Source: Pseudomonas putida
Lineage (GTDB): Bacteria > Pseudomonadota > Gammaproteobacteria > Pseudomonadales > Pseudomonadaceae
Length of the DNA stretch: 64,000 bases
Assembly (NCBI RefSeq): GCF_028682395.1
Contig: NZ_JANHLC010000011.1
Coordinates: forward strand, 1 to 64,000
Direction of reading: 5' to 3'
Position numbers and translations under genes: made by a program. The notes under the pieces are model-generated. The model was not told the DNA's origin. It did no database searches and saw nothing but the letters and a program-made list of their open reading frames with translations. How positions within the stretch are numbered: position 1 is the stretch's first letter; each line of letters starts with the position of its first letter. Below, one piece after another: positions 1 through 9,678 of the stretch.

Positions 1-108
1 CTGCGGGGCTCTTTTTTTGCCCTTTTTCCAGCCCCTGCACCGAATGCACTGTGCGCCCGGCGAGCCCTTGGCTAAACTGCCGACTCATTTCCCGACTAGC
101 TGGTTGCC

Positions 109-342
109 ATGCTTCGTTTACTGTTCTGGATTGCTCTGATCGCTGCTGCGGTATGGTTCTGGCGCAAGTTCAAGAGCCCTGCGGCCACGCCCCGCGAACC
201 AGGCCCGGACATCGCCGCGCCCATGGTGCGTTGCGCCCACTGCGGCGTTCACCTGCCCCGCGACCGCGCCCTGAACCTCCAGCAACAGTGGTATTGCAGC
301 CAGGCCCACCTCGAGCAAGGCCCGGGTACCGGTGGACGCTAA
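109..342 (+). CDS. PP0621-family small membrane protein
   Basis: This 77-residue protein has one N-terminal hydrophobic segment (about residues 2-17), then a soluble tail with two Cys pairs, CAHC near residue 41 and a single YCS further on, which suggests a small metal-binding knuckle. Proteins of this type sit directly upstream of pilS in Pseudomonas (PP_0621 next to PP_0620, from memory). Its end overlaps the GTG start of pilS by 11 nt, so the two are probably co-translated. The function is unknown, and a role in Pil signalling is only suggested by position. The 108 bases before it hold no gene; the first 20 look like the right arm and T-run of a terminator from a gene outside the window. 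Confidence 0.8.
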   Translation: MLRLLFWIALIAAAVWFWRKFKSPAATPREPGPDIAAPMVRCAHCGVHLPRDRALNLQQQWYCSQAHLEQGPGTGGR

Positions 343-1921
343 GACCCTCAGTCTCGCGAATTCACAAGCTCGGCGACTGCTGAGGCTCTACCATCTGTAC
401 CGTTTGTCCATCGGCATCACCCTGGTGCTGCTGATCTCCAGCAATATGGATGACAAGTTGCTGGAAATCGCCGATGGCGAAATTTTCCGCACCGGCAGCT
501 GGCTGTACCTGATTTTCAATATCCTGGTCGTCGTGCTCCTGGAAAACCCCAAGCGCGCCGGTCAGGTATTCAGCCTGGCCCTGACCGATACAATCCTGCT
601 CTGCGGGCTGTTCTACGCAGCCGGCGGCCCGGCGAGTGGCATCGGCAACCTGCTGATTGCCTCCGTAGCTATCAGCAATATCCTGGTGCGTGGACGCATT
701 GGCCTGCTGATCGCGGCTGTCGCCGCCATCGGCATTATCTACCTGACGTTTTACCTGAGCATCAGTCGCCCTTCGGCCGCCAGCTACTACTTGCAGGCCG
801 GCTCACTGGGGGCCCTGTGTTTCGCGGTGGCCCTGTTGATGCAGGCCCTGACCCGCCGGCTGAACGATAGCGAAAGCCTGGCCGAGCAGCGGGCCAGCGA
901 TGTCACCAAGCTCGAAGAGCTCAATGCCCTGATCCTGCAACGCATGCGCACCGGCATCCTGGTACTCGACGCCCAACGCCGGGTTCAACTGGCCAATCAG
1001 AGCGCTTTGACCCTGTTTGGGCAGGAGCAATTGGTCGGCCAATCCATTGATCAGTGTTGTGGGGCATTGGTCGATGGCCTGCAATTGTGGCAAAGCAACC
1101 CGACACTCCGACCCCAGAGCCTGAAGCTGCCGAGCAATGGCACCCTCTTGCTGCCCAGCTTTATTGCTTTGCGCCAGGGTGAACAGCAACAGACCCTGGT
1201 ATTTCTCGAAGACCTTTCGCAGATCGCCCAGCAGGCCCAGCAACTCAAGCTGGCCGCCCTGGGGCGGCTGACTGCGGGCATCGCCCACGAGATTCGCAAC
1301 CCGCTGGGAGCGATCAGCCACGCCGCACAATTGCTGCAGGAGTCCGAAGAGCTGCCCGGCGCCGACCGCCGCCTCGCTCAGATCATTCAGGATCAGTCCA
1401 AGCGCATGAACCAGGTGATCGAGAACGTCCTGCAATTGTCTCGACGCCAGCAGGCCGAACCGCAGGTGCTTGACCTCAAAGCCTGGCTGCAAACCTATGT
1501 ATACGAATTCCGCCAGCGAGCCACCGCCCAGCAGCAACTGCATCTGGAGATGGCCGAAGGTGCGTTCGAAACCCGTATGGATGCCCTGCAATTGACTCAG
1601 GTGCTCGACAATCTGGTCAGCAACGCCCTGCGCTACAGTGCCAAATCCCATGAAAATGCCGAGGTCTGGCTGACCTTGAGCACCGACCCCAACCTCGATT
1701 TGCCGACCCTGCAAATACTCGACAATGGCCCTGGCGTAGCGGCGCAACAGGTGCTGCATCTGTTCGAGCCGTTCTTTACGACCGACCCAAAAGGCACCGG
1801 GCTGGGCCTGTATCTGGCCCGCGAACTGTGCGAAAGCAACCAGGCCCGCCTAGACTACCTTCCACGCACAGACGGTGGCTGCATGCGCATCACCTTCGCC
1901 CACGCACGCAAACAGAGTTGA
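332..1921 (+). CDS. pilS: Sensor histidine kinase PilS
   Basis: PilS is the inner-membrane kinase that phosphorylates PilR to control sigma-54-dependent pilin (pilA) transcription. The 529 residues match the family length. An N-terminal block of about six membrane segments (residues 20-170) is followed by a PAS-like linker, then the dimerisation H-box with the phospho-acceptor His319 in GIAHEIRNPLG. The HATPase part shows the N box (DNLVSNALRY), the G1 box (DNGPGV) and the G2 box (GTGLGLYLARE). The start is GTG with only a weak ribosome-binding site, but any later ATG would cut into the first membrane segment. pilR begins 3 nt after the stop. Confidence 0.95.
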   Translation: MDAKTLSLANSQARRLLRLYHLYRLSIGITLVLLISSNMDDKLLEIADGEIFRTGSWLYLIFNILVVVLLENPKRAGQVFSLALTDTILLCGLFYAAGGPASGIGNLLIASVAISNILVRGRIGLLIAAVAAIGIIYLTFYLSISRPSAASYYLQAGSLGALCFAVALLMQALTRRLNDSESLAEQRASDVTKLEELNALILQRMRTGILVLDAQRRVQLANQSALTLFGQEQLVGQSIDQCCGALVDGLQLWQSNPTLRPQSLKLPSNGTLLLPSFIALRQGEQQQTLVFLEDLSQIAQQAQQLKLAALGRLTAGIAHEIRNPLGAISHAAQLLQESEELPGADRRLAQIIQDQSKRMNQVIENVLQLSRRQQAEPQVLDLKAWLQTYVYEFRQRATAQQQLHLEMAEGAFETRMDALQLTQVLDNLVSNALRYSAKSHENAEVWLTLSTDPNLDLPTLQILDNGPGVAAQQVLHLFEPFFTTDPKGTGLGLYLARELCESNQARLDYLPRTDGGCMRITFAHARKQS

Positions 1922-1923
1922 AC

Positions 1924-3264
1924 ATGAGCCCACGGCCAAAAATCCTGATCGTCGATGATGAACCGGATATCCGCGAACTCTTGGAAATCACCCTGAGCCG
2001 GATGAAGCTCGATACCCGCAGTGCGCGCAATGTCACCGAAGCCCGCGCCTGCCTGTCTCAGGACAACTTTGCGCTGTGCCTGACCGATATGCGCCTGCCC
2101 GACGGTACCGGGCTGGAGCTGGTACAGCATATCCAGCAACGCCACGCTCAGGTTCCCGTGGCCATGATCACCGCCTACGGCAGCCTGGATACAGCCATCA
2201 ATGCGCTGAAATCCGGCGCTTTCGACTTTCTCACCAAGCCGGTCGACCTCAGCCGCCTACGTGAACTGGTCATCAGCGCCCTGCGCCTACCCAGCGCCAA
2301 CAGTCCGGCCGCGTCCATCGACAGCCGCCTGCTCGGCGATTCGGCCCCCATGCAGACCTTGCGCAAACAGATCGACAAGCTGGCCCGCAGCCAGGCACCG
2401 GTCTATATCAGCGGCGAGTCCGGCAGTGGCAAGGAATTGGTGGCACGGCTTATCCACGAGCAAGGCCCTCGCGCCGACCAACCCTTTGTGCCGGTCAACT
2501 GCGGGGCGATCCCGAGCGAGTTGATGGAAAGCGAGTTTTTCGGGCACCGCAAAGGCAGCTTCAGCGGCGCCGTCGAGGACAAGCCCGGCCTGTTCCAGGC
2601 GGCCAACGGCGGCACCCTGTTTCTCGATGAAGTCGCCGACCTGCCGCTCCCCATGCAGGTAAAACTGCTGCGGGCGATCCAGGAAAAAGCCGTGCGCAGC
2701 CTCGGCAGCCAGCAGGAAGCGGTGGTCGACGTACGGATTCTCTGTGCGACGCACAAGGACTTGAACGCCGAAGTCAGTGCCGGGCGCTTTCGCCAGGACC
2801 TCTATTACCGCCTGAATGTCATCGAGCTGCGGGTTCCCGCCCTACGCGAACGGCGCGACGATATAGAAATGCTGGCCAATGCAATGCTCAAGCGACTGGC
2901 CCAGGGCAGCGGCCTGCCGGCGGCCAGGTTGCAACCCCACGCCCTGGAAATCCTCAAGAGCTATCGCTTTCCCGGCAACGTGCGCGAGCTGGAAAACATG
3001 CTCGAACGCGCCTACACCCTTTGCGACAACGAACAGATCGAAGCCCAGGACCTGCGACTGACCGAAGGCACCTGCCAGGCCGAAGCCGGCGAGCCGAGCC
3101 TGGCGCAGATCGACAATCTGGAGGACTACCTGGAAAGCGTCGAGCGCAAGCTGATCCTCCAGGCCCTGGAGGAAACCCGCTGGAATCGCACAGCGGCGGC
3201 CCAGCGGTTGAACCTGTCCTTTCGTTCGATGCGCTATCGCCTGAAGAAACTTGGGCTGGATTAA
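1924..3264 (+). CDS. pilR: Sigma-54-dependent response regulator PilR
   Basis: PilR is an NtrC-family activator of 446 residues. The receiver domain (1-120) has the phospho-acceptor Asp55 in LTDMRLPDG and the conserved TAYG and FLTKPVD segments. The AAA+ domain has Walker A GESGSGKE and the sigma-54 contact loop as GSFSGA, a variant of the usual GAFTGA. A Fis-type helix-turn-helix ends the protein (NRTAAAQRLNLSFRSMRYRL). The frame is open further upstream inside pilS, but homology begins at this ATG, 3 nt after the pilS stop. It should activate pilA, which is not in this window, and possibly flagellar genes. Confidence 0.96.
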   Translation: MSPRPKILIVDDEPDIRELLEITLSRMKLDTRSARNVTEARACLSQDNFALCLTDMRLPDGTGLELVQHIQQRHAQVPVAMITAYGSLDTAINALKSGAFDFLTKPVDLSRLRELVISALRLPSANSPAASIDSRLLGDSAPMQTLRKQIDKLARSQAPVYISGESGSGKELVARLIHEQGPRADQPFVPVNCGAIPSELMESEFFGHRKGSFSGAVEDKPGLFQAANGGTLFLDEVADLPLPMQVKLLRAIQEKAVRSLGSQQEAVVDVRILCATHKDLNAEVSAGRFRQDLYYRLNVIELRVPALRERRDDIEMLANAMLKRLAQGSGLPAARLQPHALEILKSYRFPGNVRELENMLERAYTLCDNEQIEAQDLRLTEGTCQAEAGEPSLAQIDNLEDYLESVERKLILQALEETRWNRTAAAQRLNLSFRSMRYRLKKLGLD

Positions 3265-3347
3265 CGCGCCCCGAATATAGGCGCGCACTGCCTGGTGATA
3301 GGCACAGGCCGACCATTGCGAGCCGGCGGCCTTGAGCGGTTTGCCCG

Positions 3348-3375
3348 GCAGAAACGGCTTGCGAGCCGTTTCTGC
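3348..3375. terminator. Hairpin between convergent pilR and thiO
   Basis: A perfect 12-bp inverted repeat (gcagaaacggct / agccgtttctgc) with a tgcg loop lies between the two convergent genes. There is no T-run on either side, so it is either a weak bidirectional terminator or an mRNA 3'-end stabiliser. Confidence 0.5.
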
Positions 3376-3393
3376 TCGGATACCGCGCCAGGC

Positions 3394-4503
3394 TCAGACA
3401 GCTTGGAGCCGGCCAGCCAAGGCATAGGGTTGCGGATCAATGATCGGCGCGCGCCCCAACAGTAAGTCGGCAAACAGCTGACAGGAGGCCGGCGCCAATA
3501 CCAGGCCATTGCGAAAGTGCCCGCAGTTCAGCCACAGCCCCGGCATATCGGGCACTGCGCCGATATAGGGAATACCTTCGGGGGAGCCTGGCCGCAATCC
3601 CGCCCAATGCCCAACCACTTCGGCGTCGGCCAGGTCCGGCAGTAGCTCGACAGCCGAGGCCTTGAGGCTGGCAAGCGCCTGGTCTGTCGGTGTCTTGTCA
3701 AACCCCTCGTATTCCAGGGTGCTTCCCACCAAAACATAGCCATCACGGCGAGGAATTGCATAGCGGCCCTTGGCAAGCACCATGGCCGGCAGAAAGTCCG
3801 CCGCACACTTGTACAGAATCATCTGGCCCTTGACCGGCTCCACCGGCAGCGCCAGACCGAGTTTGCCCAGTAACTCGCCGCTCCAGGCGCCCGCCGACAG
3901 CACCACATGATCACCACGAATATCACCCAGGGCCGTACGTACGCCTACGACCTTCTGGCCATCGCGTAAAAAGCCTTCGACTGGGCACTGCTCGTGGAGG
4001 GTCACGTTCGCCAGGGCCTGCAATGCGCTTTTCAACGATTTCACCAGGCGCGGGTTACGCACATTGGCCACATTGGCCATGTAGATGGCCCGTTCATAGC
4101 CGCTTCCCAGCACAGGCACTGCATCACGCACGGCCGAAACATCGACCCGGCTCAACGGCCGATCTTCGCGCTCGGCCCAGGCCAGCGCCTGCTCCTCGTC
4201 ATCCAGGTCCAGCCAGTAGAGTCCAGTGGTATGAACCTGGGGGTCGACCCCGGTGCTCTTCAACAACTGCTCGGCCAGTTGCGGGTAGTAGTCCTGCGAC
4301 CAATGGGCCAGGGCCGTCACCGCTGCACTGTAGCGCCACGGATACAACGGGGACACGATACCGCCCCCGGCCCAGGATGACTCCTGCCCCACATCGCTGC
4401 GTTCGATCAACGTTACCTGGCCAACGTGTTTGGCCAGGTTGAGTGCCGTCAGCAGGCCAATCACGCCGCCGCCGACAATTACCACCTGTTGTTGCCTCGC
4501 CAT
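3394..4503 (-). CDS. thiO: Glycine oxidase ThiO
   Basis: This is a flavin-dependent amine oxidase of the DAO family, 369 residues. It oxidises glycine to the iminoglycine used for the thiazole ring of thiamine in the ThiO branch. The N-terminal dinucleotide-binding motif is VVIVGGGVIGLL, followed by the ERSDVGQESSWAGGG flavin segment. The C-terminal GLRPGSPEG and NCGHFRNGLVLAP segments are typical of glycine oxidases. The start was placed at MARQQ because the FAD motif begins only four residues later; the upstream frame is open but unconserved. It follows pilE with a gap of about 45 nt and could be at the end of that transcript. No other thi gene is nearby. Confidence 0.85.
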   Translation of the reverse strand: MARQQQVVIVGGGVIGLLTALNLAKHVGQVTLIERSDVGQESSWAGGGIVSPLYPWRYSAAVTALAHWSQDYYPQLAEQLLKSTGVDPQVHTTGLYWLDLDDEEQALAWAEREDRPLSRVDVSAVRDAVPVLGSGYERAIYMANVANVRNPRLVKSLKSALQALANVTLHEQCPVEGFLRDGQKVVGVRTALGDIRGDHVVLSAGAWSGELLGKLGLALPVEPVKGQMILYKCAADFLPAMVLAKGRYAIPRRDGYVLVGSTLEYEGFDKTPTDQALASLKASAVELLPDLADAEVVGHWAGLRPGSPEGIPYIGAVPDMPGLWLNCGHFRNGLVLAPASCQLFADLLLGRAPIIDPQPYALAGRLQAV

Positions 4504-4549
4504 CTTTGAATCCAACAATGAAATGAAAAAGGAGCCCTGGCTCACGCCC

Positions 4550-4942
4550 TCACCGCCCCCAACAATCCTTGCTGGTCAGACCGCCGGTGGTGCTGTCGTT
4601 GCTGCGAGCGCCGGTATTGGTGATCTTAAAGACCCCGCACTTGTCGCTGCTCATCATGCCCTTGCCGGTTGCGGACAAGGTGAAATCCTGAGCATTGAGC
4701 GTCGCACCTACGGTGTAGTAATCGTTGCCTGTGCTGACAGTGGCGCCAGTGTAAACCCCCTGGGCCGAATAGAAGCGTTCAAGCACTTGCGCCTGCTCGG
4801 AAAGCAATGTGGCAATTTCGGCACGATGGGTACGGCGTACGTATTCGACATAGCTAGGGTAAGCAATGCCCGCCAGAATACCGACAATCGCGACCACGAT
4901 CATGAGTTCGATCAAGGTGAATCCCTGCGAAGACTTGCCCAT
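4550..4942 (-). CDS. pilE: Minor type IV pilin PilE
   Basis: This is a 130-residue prepilin. The leader MGKSSQG is followed by the prepilin-peptidase site [19 protein letters not shown], with Glu at mature position 5. [10 protein letters not shown] is the usual PilE continuation. Two Cys near the C terminus (CGVFK and DCWGR) would form the D-region disulfide loop. It is the last pilin gene of the fimU-pilE operon and starts 8 nt after the pilY1 stop. With FimU, PilV, PilW and PilX it primes pilus assembly in the inner membrane and is carried into the pilus. PilD, which would process it, is not in this window. Confidence 0.92.
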   Translation of the reverse strand: MGKSSQGFTLIELMIVVAIVGILAGIAYPSYVEYVRRTHRAEIATLLSEQAQVLERFYSAQGVYTGATVSTGNDYYTVGATLNAQDFTLSATGKGMMSSDKCGVFKITNTGARSNDSTTGGLTSKDCWGR

Positions 4943-4950
4943 GGGCACTC

Positions 4951-7900
4951 CTATTGAATTTGCCGCCACATGATGCGGCGGGCACCGGTGGTGGCACTTT
5001 TGATGAGAACGCTCCTGGTACCGCCATCGGACGTGACCACGACCCCCACCTGGGTACTGCCGTCCGCGCTACCGACCAGCACACCCAGGTTGGGGACGCC
5101 ATTGCCGAAGTTGATCCCGCTGGAGCGCTGGTCAGCCGAAGTGAATAGGTTGTCGCCATTGGTATCGAGTACCGCATAGCTGAGCATCTTGCCTTTCTCA
5201 CCATCGAGCACTACCAGGCGCCCGGTACCCGAGCTCTCGCAGGGGTCGGACGTGTCTACCGCGGCGGTGGTGAACAGAATGCGACCGCCCGACATCTGCG
5301 CCGGATAGATCACCCGTTCGCCCTTGAGCACGCCGCCATAGACCAGTGGCAGGAACCAACCCTTCTTGGTGGTCCAGTCGACCTCGTTCTCACTCGTCGT
5401 GAGGTATTCGCCCCCGGTGGCGGTAAAGGCGCCGGTAATGGCCTGGGCCTGAAGGGTGCTCTCGGTATAGTTGCCTGTCCCGCCCAGCGGGTCCCAGATG
5501 GCATAGAACGCCTGACGGGCGGTCGAAACCTTGTCGGCCGTTTCGCTGAACTTGCCCGTGCCGAAATAGACCAGTTTGCCCTTGTTCGGATGATCAGCCA
5601 GCAGCGGCTGGACCGTGATCGGCTGGTTGATGCCACCTGGAGCGGTAAACAGCGGCTTGCCACCGAAAGCGACCGTCCAATTGCTGGGCGAGGCAGCGCT
5701 CAGGTCGAACTTCCACATCCGCCCTTTCAAGTCACCGGCATAGGCGGCCTGGACGACGTTCTGCGAGTTGACCTGCAGCTTGACCGACGACAGCCCGTTA
5801 TCCGTTTCAGTGGCATCGATCACGATTTTCTTGAGCACAGCCCCGGTCTTGATATCCAGCACATACAGCGCCGCCACCCCGGAGGCGCTGCCATAACCAT
5901 TGCCGACGATGGCCACCCAACTATTATTGGCCTGACGCGCCACCACCGGTTTTGAATAGGCGTACCCCAGGTCGTTGAACACATTGTTGGTATCGGCGAT
6001 ATCGGGAGCACGCACCTCCCACAATGCCTTGATGGTGTTGCTCGGCGTCTCGTCGAACAACTGCAACGCGTAGTAGCCCTTGCCACCCGCACCGACGCCG
6101 CCCAGCGCCAGGGTTTTCCAGGTGCTGTCGAACTGGGCATCGAATACCGCGATCTGCCCGTCGACCGTGAATTTGTGCGATTGCCCATCCTTGTAGTCGG
6201 TATCCGAGACCAGATACAGGTAGGGCAGCACGGTTGACGGCATGTAGGCATAACGTCGCGAACCGCTGCTGGCATCGATGACATTGACGAAGCCGTCATT
6301 GGTGCCGACCACCAGATTGGTGTTCATCCCGGCCTTTTTACCCAGGTAGGTGGTGTAGCTGGTGTCGCCGATCAAATCCGCTGCCGTCTTGTCCAGCGGG
6401 GACGCCAGCACCAGCGATGAGTTGATGATATCCCCCAGCAATACACTGCGTTGTTTGAGGCCGGTCTTGTTGGTGCCCTTGGTCCAGTCGAGCAAATGGG
6501 TCGCGGTTATCCCCGTGGGCAGGTTCTTACCCAGCACCAACTGCTGGGCGGCGGAAAAATTGCCCAGGGCCAGGCTGACAGGGAGATTGGTATCGGTCCG
6601 GAAGGACTGATAAGTGGTGCTGCTGTTACCCGGGACGATGGTGGTGTCGGTATTCCAGATTGCTGTGCTCTGATTGACATTGCCGTAGCTGTCATACGGG
6701 AAAGCCTTGATGGTCCCGCGCCAGTCCTTGGGATCATAAAGCGTCAGAAAAAAGCGACTGCCGGTGGACAGCGTCGCCGCGCTCGAAGCCCCTGCGCCGC
6801 CAGAGCCAGCCTTGGAGTTGATATCCCCCAGGGCCGAACTCAGGGCCGAACTCAACCCATCACTGTCGTTGGCCTGATAGTACTGGCCATGACCATAGTT
6901 GGCGGCATCGATCAGCATCTGGTTGGCGGCAGTAAAGCCTACGGTGTAAGTACTGAGGTTTTGTGTCACGAAGCCCGTTGCGTTCCAGCTTTTTCCTGCG
7001 GCATCGGTGCCGGTCTTGCGCATGTCGATGTCATAGGCAAACTTGGCGATATCGTCCAGATACAGGGTGTCACCCTCGTTATCACCGCTCAGGTTGGCCC
7101 CATCATTATTGATCCCGTCCCAGTTGGGCAGCTTGCCCGACCCGTCGGGGTCGTTACTGGGAAAGCTGCGGTCATAGGTCGGCAGACCATCGGTGATCAC
7201 CACGCCATAGCTCTTCTGGCAACGGTACTGGATCGGGCTGGTATAGGTGCTGGGCGAGGAGTTGTAATAAGGCGTCAGGCCTCGGAAGTAGCGGGTCACT
7301 TCGTAGTAGGTTTCCGCCAGCGGCGTGTTGGCCACGGCACTCAGACCATTGATGGAACTCACCAGATTGTTGTAGTTGGTATTGGCTTGGGCCTGGGTCA
7401 CCGAATTGGGGACCACCGATAGATCACTGATCGCCCGAACGATATAGCCGCCAGGGCCCTGATCGCCCCGCGTGACGGGTGGGTTGAAGGTACTCAGGCC
7501 AATGCGCAGCGCCCGGTTGCCATCGACCAGCGACTTGGAGACCGTACGCGCCACATTTATTCGATAGTCATTGGGGATCGCCCTGCTCCCGCTGGTGTAG
7601 TCGACATTGGAGTTGTTGGCCAGGGTCACCAGGTACGACAGATAGTTGGCCGTATAGCGAGTTGCCTGGTTGCCCACCGGATCAGGCAGCTTCAGACAGA
7701 TGGCGCTCAGCAAAAAGCCCCGGTAGAAGCCATACCAGCCATTGGCACAACCACCGCGCCCCAGGCTCGACAGCAGCACGTTGGTGTCGGTCATATCCAG
7801 ATTCTGCCCGCCCAGGCAAACAAAGTCCGAGCTGCAGGTACTCACCTGGGGCCGGCTGAGATTAGGGTCAAAACCCGACGCCCAGATGATGTTGTTCATG

Positions 7901-8067
7901 CTTCCCGAGTCATCCACCACCAACATCAGGTTCGGGGCCACCGCCGCGGCACTGAGCAAGGGCGAGTCCGAGGGGGTGAAGGCATAGACCGGCGCCGCCA
8001 GATAAAACCCGAGCAAGGCGCCCGCCAGCCCTTGCACGGCTCGACGCATCCCTTCAGTACTTCGCAT
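4951..8067 (-). CDS. pilY1: Type IV pilus tip adhesin/assembly protein PilY1
   Basis: PilY1 is 1038 residues long. A signal peptide ([10 protein letters not shown] to VYA, cleavage near residue 29) precedes a von Willebrand A-like domain with MIDAS residues DDSGS at 52-56. The C-terminal half is the seven-bladed propeller of PilY1/PilC proteins. A calcium-loop motif of the D-x-N-x-D type is visible at residues 968-979 ([12 protein letters not shown]), which in P. aeruginosa controls pilus extension and retraction. The ATG at 8067 was chosen over the one at 8049 because a GGAG lies about 7 nt before it; it overlaps the end of pilX by 14 nt. PilY1 also serves in surface sensing and c-di-GMP signalling. 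pilY2 is absent. Confidence 0.93.
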   Translation of the reverse strand: MRSTEGMRRAVQGLAGALLGFYLAAPVYAFTPSDSPLLSAAAVAPNLMLVVDDSGSMNNIIWASGFDPNLSRPQVSTCSSDFVCLGGQNLDMTDTNVLLSSLGRGGCANGWYGFYRGFLLSAICLKLPDPVGNQATRYTANYLSYLVTLANNSNVDYTSGSRAIPNDYRINVARTVSKSLVDGNRALRIGLSTFNPPVTRGDQGPGGYIVRAISDLSVVPNSVTQAQANTNYNNLVSSINGLSAVANTPLAETYYEVTRYFRGLTPYYNSSPSTYTSPIQYRCQKSYGVVITDGLPTYDRSFPSNDPDGSGKLPNWDGINNDGANLSGDNEGDTLYLDDIAKFAYDIDMRKTGTDAAGKSWNATGFVTQNLSTYTVGFTAANQMLIDAANYGHGQYYQANDSDGLSSALSSALGDINSKAGSGGAGASSAATLSTGSRFFLTLYDPKDWRGTIKAFPYDSYGNVNQSTAIWNTDTTIVPGNSSTTYQSFRTDTNLPVSLALGNFSAAQQLVLGKNLPTGITATHLLDWTKGTNKTGLKQRSVLLGDIINSSLVLASPLDKTAADLIGDTSYTTYLGKKAGMNTNLVVGTNDGFVNVIDASSGSRRYAYMPSTVLPYLYLVSDTDYKDGQSHKFTVDGQIAVFDAQFDSTWKTLALGGVGAGGKGYYALQLFDETPSNTIKALWEVRAPDIADTNNVFNDLGYAYSKPVVARQANNSWVAIVGNGYGSASGVAALYVLDIKTGAVLKKIVIDATETDNGLSSVKLQVNSQNVVQAAYAGDLKGRMWKFDLSAASPSNWTVAFGGKPLFTAPGGINQPITVQPLLADHPNKGKLVYFGTGKFSETADKVSTARQAFYAIWDPLGGTGNYTESTLQAQAITGAFTATGGEYLTTSENEVDWTTKKGWFLPLVYGGVLKGERVIYPAQMSGGRILFTTAAVDTSDPCESSGTGRLVVLDGEKGKMLSYAVLDTNGDNLFTSADQRSSGINFGNGVPNLGVLVGSADGSTQVGVVVTSDGGTRSVLIKSATTGARRIMWRQIQ

Positions 8068-8515
8068 AGATACTCTCCACCACCGAGCGCGATGTACCGA
8101 CAATGCCAGCGGCAGTGACCCGGTACAGGGTTGCGGACGTGCCCGCCGGGGTGACATTGACCGCGTCAGTGGTCGTCCCCAGGTTCTGCACGGTGTAAAA
8201 ACCATTATTGGCCGCGACCCAGACAACGCCCGTGGCATCGGCGCCTGCCGCAGCCACCTGCCCCGAAAGGGCCGGCGGCGCACAGGGCGACGCGCAGACC
8301 GCCAGCGTATAGCCGGTCGCTTGCACGGCGGTTTCACCCGCCCGTAAAGCGGCCTCGGCGACTTGGAAGGATTGATTGCGCAGACGCACGCTGGTCGACA
8401 TCTTTTCCTGCAGCGTTGCGTTGTTCATCGATGAAATACCGAGCAACGTCAGCAGGAGCAGAAAAACCAGGCTGACCAGCAAGGTCATGCCGCGTTCGGC
8501 GGGAGCTATGGACAT
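8054..8515 (-). CDS. pilX: Minor pilin assembly protein PilX
   Basis: This is a 153-residue prepilin-like protein. The processing site is ERG|MTLLVSLVFLLLLTLL, with Met at +1, and the usual Glu5 is missing (MTLLV), as is normal for PilX. The N-terminal PilX motif continues through MNNATLQEKM and QAAEAALRAGE-like text (FQVAEAALRAGE). Three Cys residues lie in the mid-part. Its end overlaps the start of pilY1, which supports translational coupling; PilX and PilY1 also act together in the pilus-tip priming complex. Confidence 0.88.
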   Translation of the reverse strand: MSIAPAERGMTLLVSLVFLLLLTLLGISSMNNATLQEKMSTSVRLRNQSFQVAEAALRAGETAVQATGYTLAVCASPCAPPALSGQVAAAGADATGVVWVAANNGFYTVQNLGTTTDAVNVTPAGTSATLYRVTAAGIVGTSRSVVESIYAKY

Positions 8516-8524
8516 GGCACCTCC

Positions 8525-9211
8525 CTATTGAAGCCGGTTGCGCAGGGCCGCAACCACGCTGTAAGTCTGGTCGCGGACCTGGCCGGCGGGGTCGCGCAAC
8601 GTCATGCTCAGCCTGACACTGCGAATCAGCGCAGGATTGCTCGGCGCACTCGCGTAGCTGGTGGCCTGGGTATCGGTCGCACTGGTTGCCATCCCGAAAC
8701 TGACGTTGAACACGCTGACGTTATCCACCAACACCGCGCGATTGTCGGATGGCCCCAGCAACACCTGGCCATTTTGATAGGTGTAGATCACCCGCCGTAT
8801 CGGAAAGCTGACCTGCCCGGCACCGGGTGTCTGCGCGCCCGGGTAAAGACGCGAAGAACCGACGCAGTCGGACACGACCGTCCAGGTCGGCACACCGCCA
8901 TTGCCACCGACATCCGCCGTCAGCAACGTCAGGGTGGCAGCGTTCGCATCCCAGCTAATCGGGACATCAAGGCTGTTCCCAGCGTTGGTAATGGTCCGCA
9001 GGCAACCGAACATGCCCACCATACGAACTTCCTGAATCATCTTGCTGAGGACAAAACGGGCATCCTCCTGCAAGCGAGCGGAAGCATTCTGGCTGCTATA
9101 GGTGCTACGAGCCGCCAAGAAGATCTGGATCACCCCGGCGACCACCAGCAGCCCCAGGAGCAGTGCGATCATCAACTCGATCAGGCCAAAGCCTCTGCCG
9201 GATTTTTTCAT
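8525..9211 (-). CDS. pilW: Minor pilin PilW
   Basis: This is a 228-residue prepilin-like protein. The leader MKKSGRG precedes F|GLIELMIALLLGLLVVAG-type text (the cleavage site is GRG|FGLIE, with Glu5 present). SSQNASARLQEDARFVLSKM is the conserved PilW segment after the hydrophobic helix. It overlaps the end of pilV by 4 nt and is followed 9 nt later by pilX. It is a core subunit of the minor-pilin priming complex. Confidence 0.9.
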   Translation of the reverse strand: MKKSGRGFGLIELMIALLLGLLVVAGVIQIFLAARSTYSSQNASARLQEDARFVLSKMIQEVRMVGMFGCLRTITNAGNSLDVPISWDANAATLTLLTADVGGNGGVPTWTVVSDCVGSSRLYPGAQTPGAGQVSFPIRRVIYTYQNGQVLLGPSDNRAVLVDNVSVFNVSFGMATSATDTQATSYASAPSNPALIRSVRLSMTLRDPAGQVRDQTYSVVAALRNRLQ

Positions 9212-9678
9212 GGCGTCGCCACCACGGGGTCCACTGCAACCCGGCTGACCAGCGTAAAGCTACGGGCTGTATTGGCCTGGGCCTCAGCCCGGGAATCGTC
9301 CCAGGTCACTACAATGGTCACGGTCCGGTTGTTCACCGCAATACTGCCAGCGGCCAGAGGGCCGGCGAAATTGCGGACATTGGTGGCGAAGTCGAACAGA
9401 TCCTGGATCCGGACATCACTGCCATCGGCGCTGGCGGGCGCAGCGCTCAATGCACCCAACGCATAGCTGGCGACCGCGTCCGAGTTGACCCGTATGCGGT
9501 CCATCATGTCGTAGGCGATAAAGCTGGCCTGGCTACTCATTCGCGCGCTGTCGGTGTATTTCAGCGCATTGAGCTGGGTCGCTGCCGCGCCGAGCAGGCC
9601 TACACTCAGTACCAGGATGGCGACCAGCACTTCGATCAGGCTGATCCCCCTTTGCGCGGACTTGCTGGAACGCGCCAT
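9208..9678 (-). CDS. pilV: Minor pilin PilV
   Basis: This is a 156-residue prepilin. The leader MARSSKSAQRG is followed by the cleaved helix ISLIEVLVAILVLSVG, with Glu5, and by the PilV signature AATQLNALKYTDSARMSSQA. The start was placed at 9678, where its ATG shares one base with the fimU stop (TGATG); the longer frame would need a 26-residue leader. It ends overlapping pilW by 4 nt. Confidence 0.9.
   Translation of the reverse strand: MARSSKSAQRGISLIEVLVAILVLSVGLLGAAATQLNALKYTDSARMSSQASFIAYDMMDRIRVNSDAVASYALGALSAAPASADGSDVRIQDLFDFATNVRNFAGPLAAGSIAVNNRTVTIVVTWDDSRAEAQANTARSFTLVSRVAVDPVVATP

Noticed and set aside
8068-8337. N-terminal extension of pilY1 by 90 codons
   Set aside because: The extension lies inside pilX on the same strand in another frame, and the signal peptide only starts near 8049-8067.
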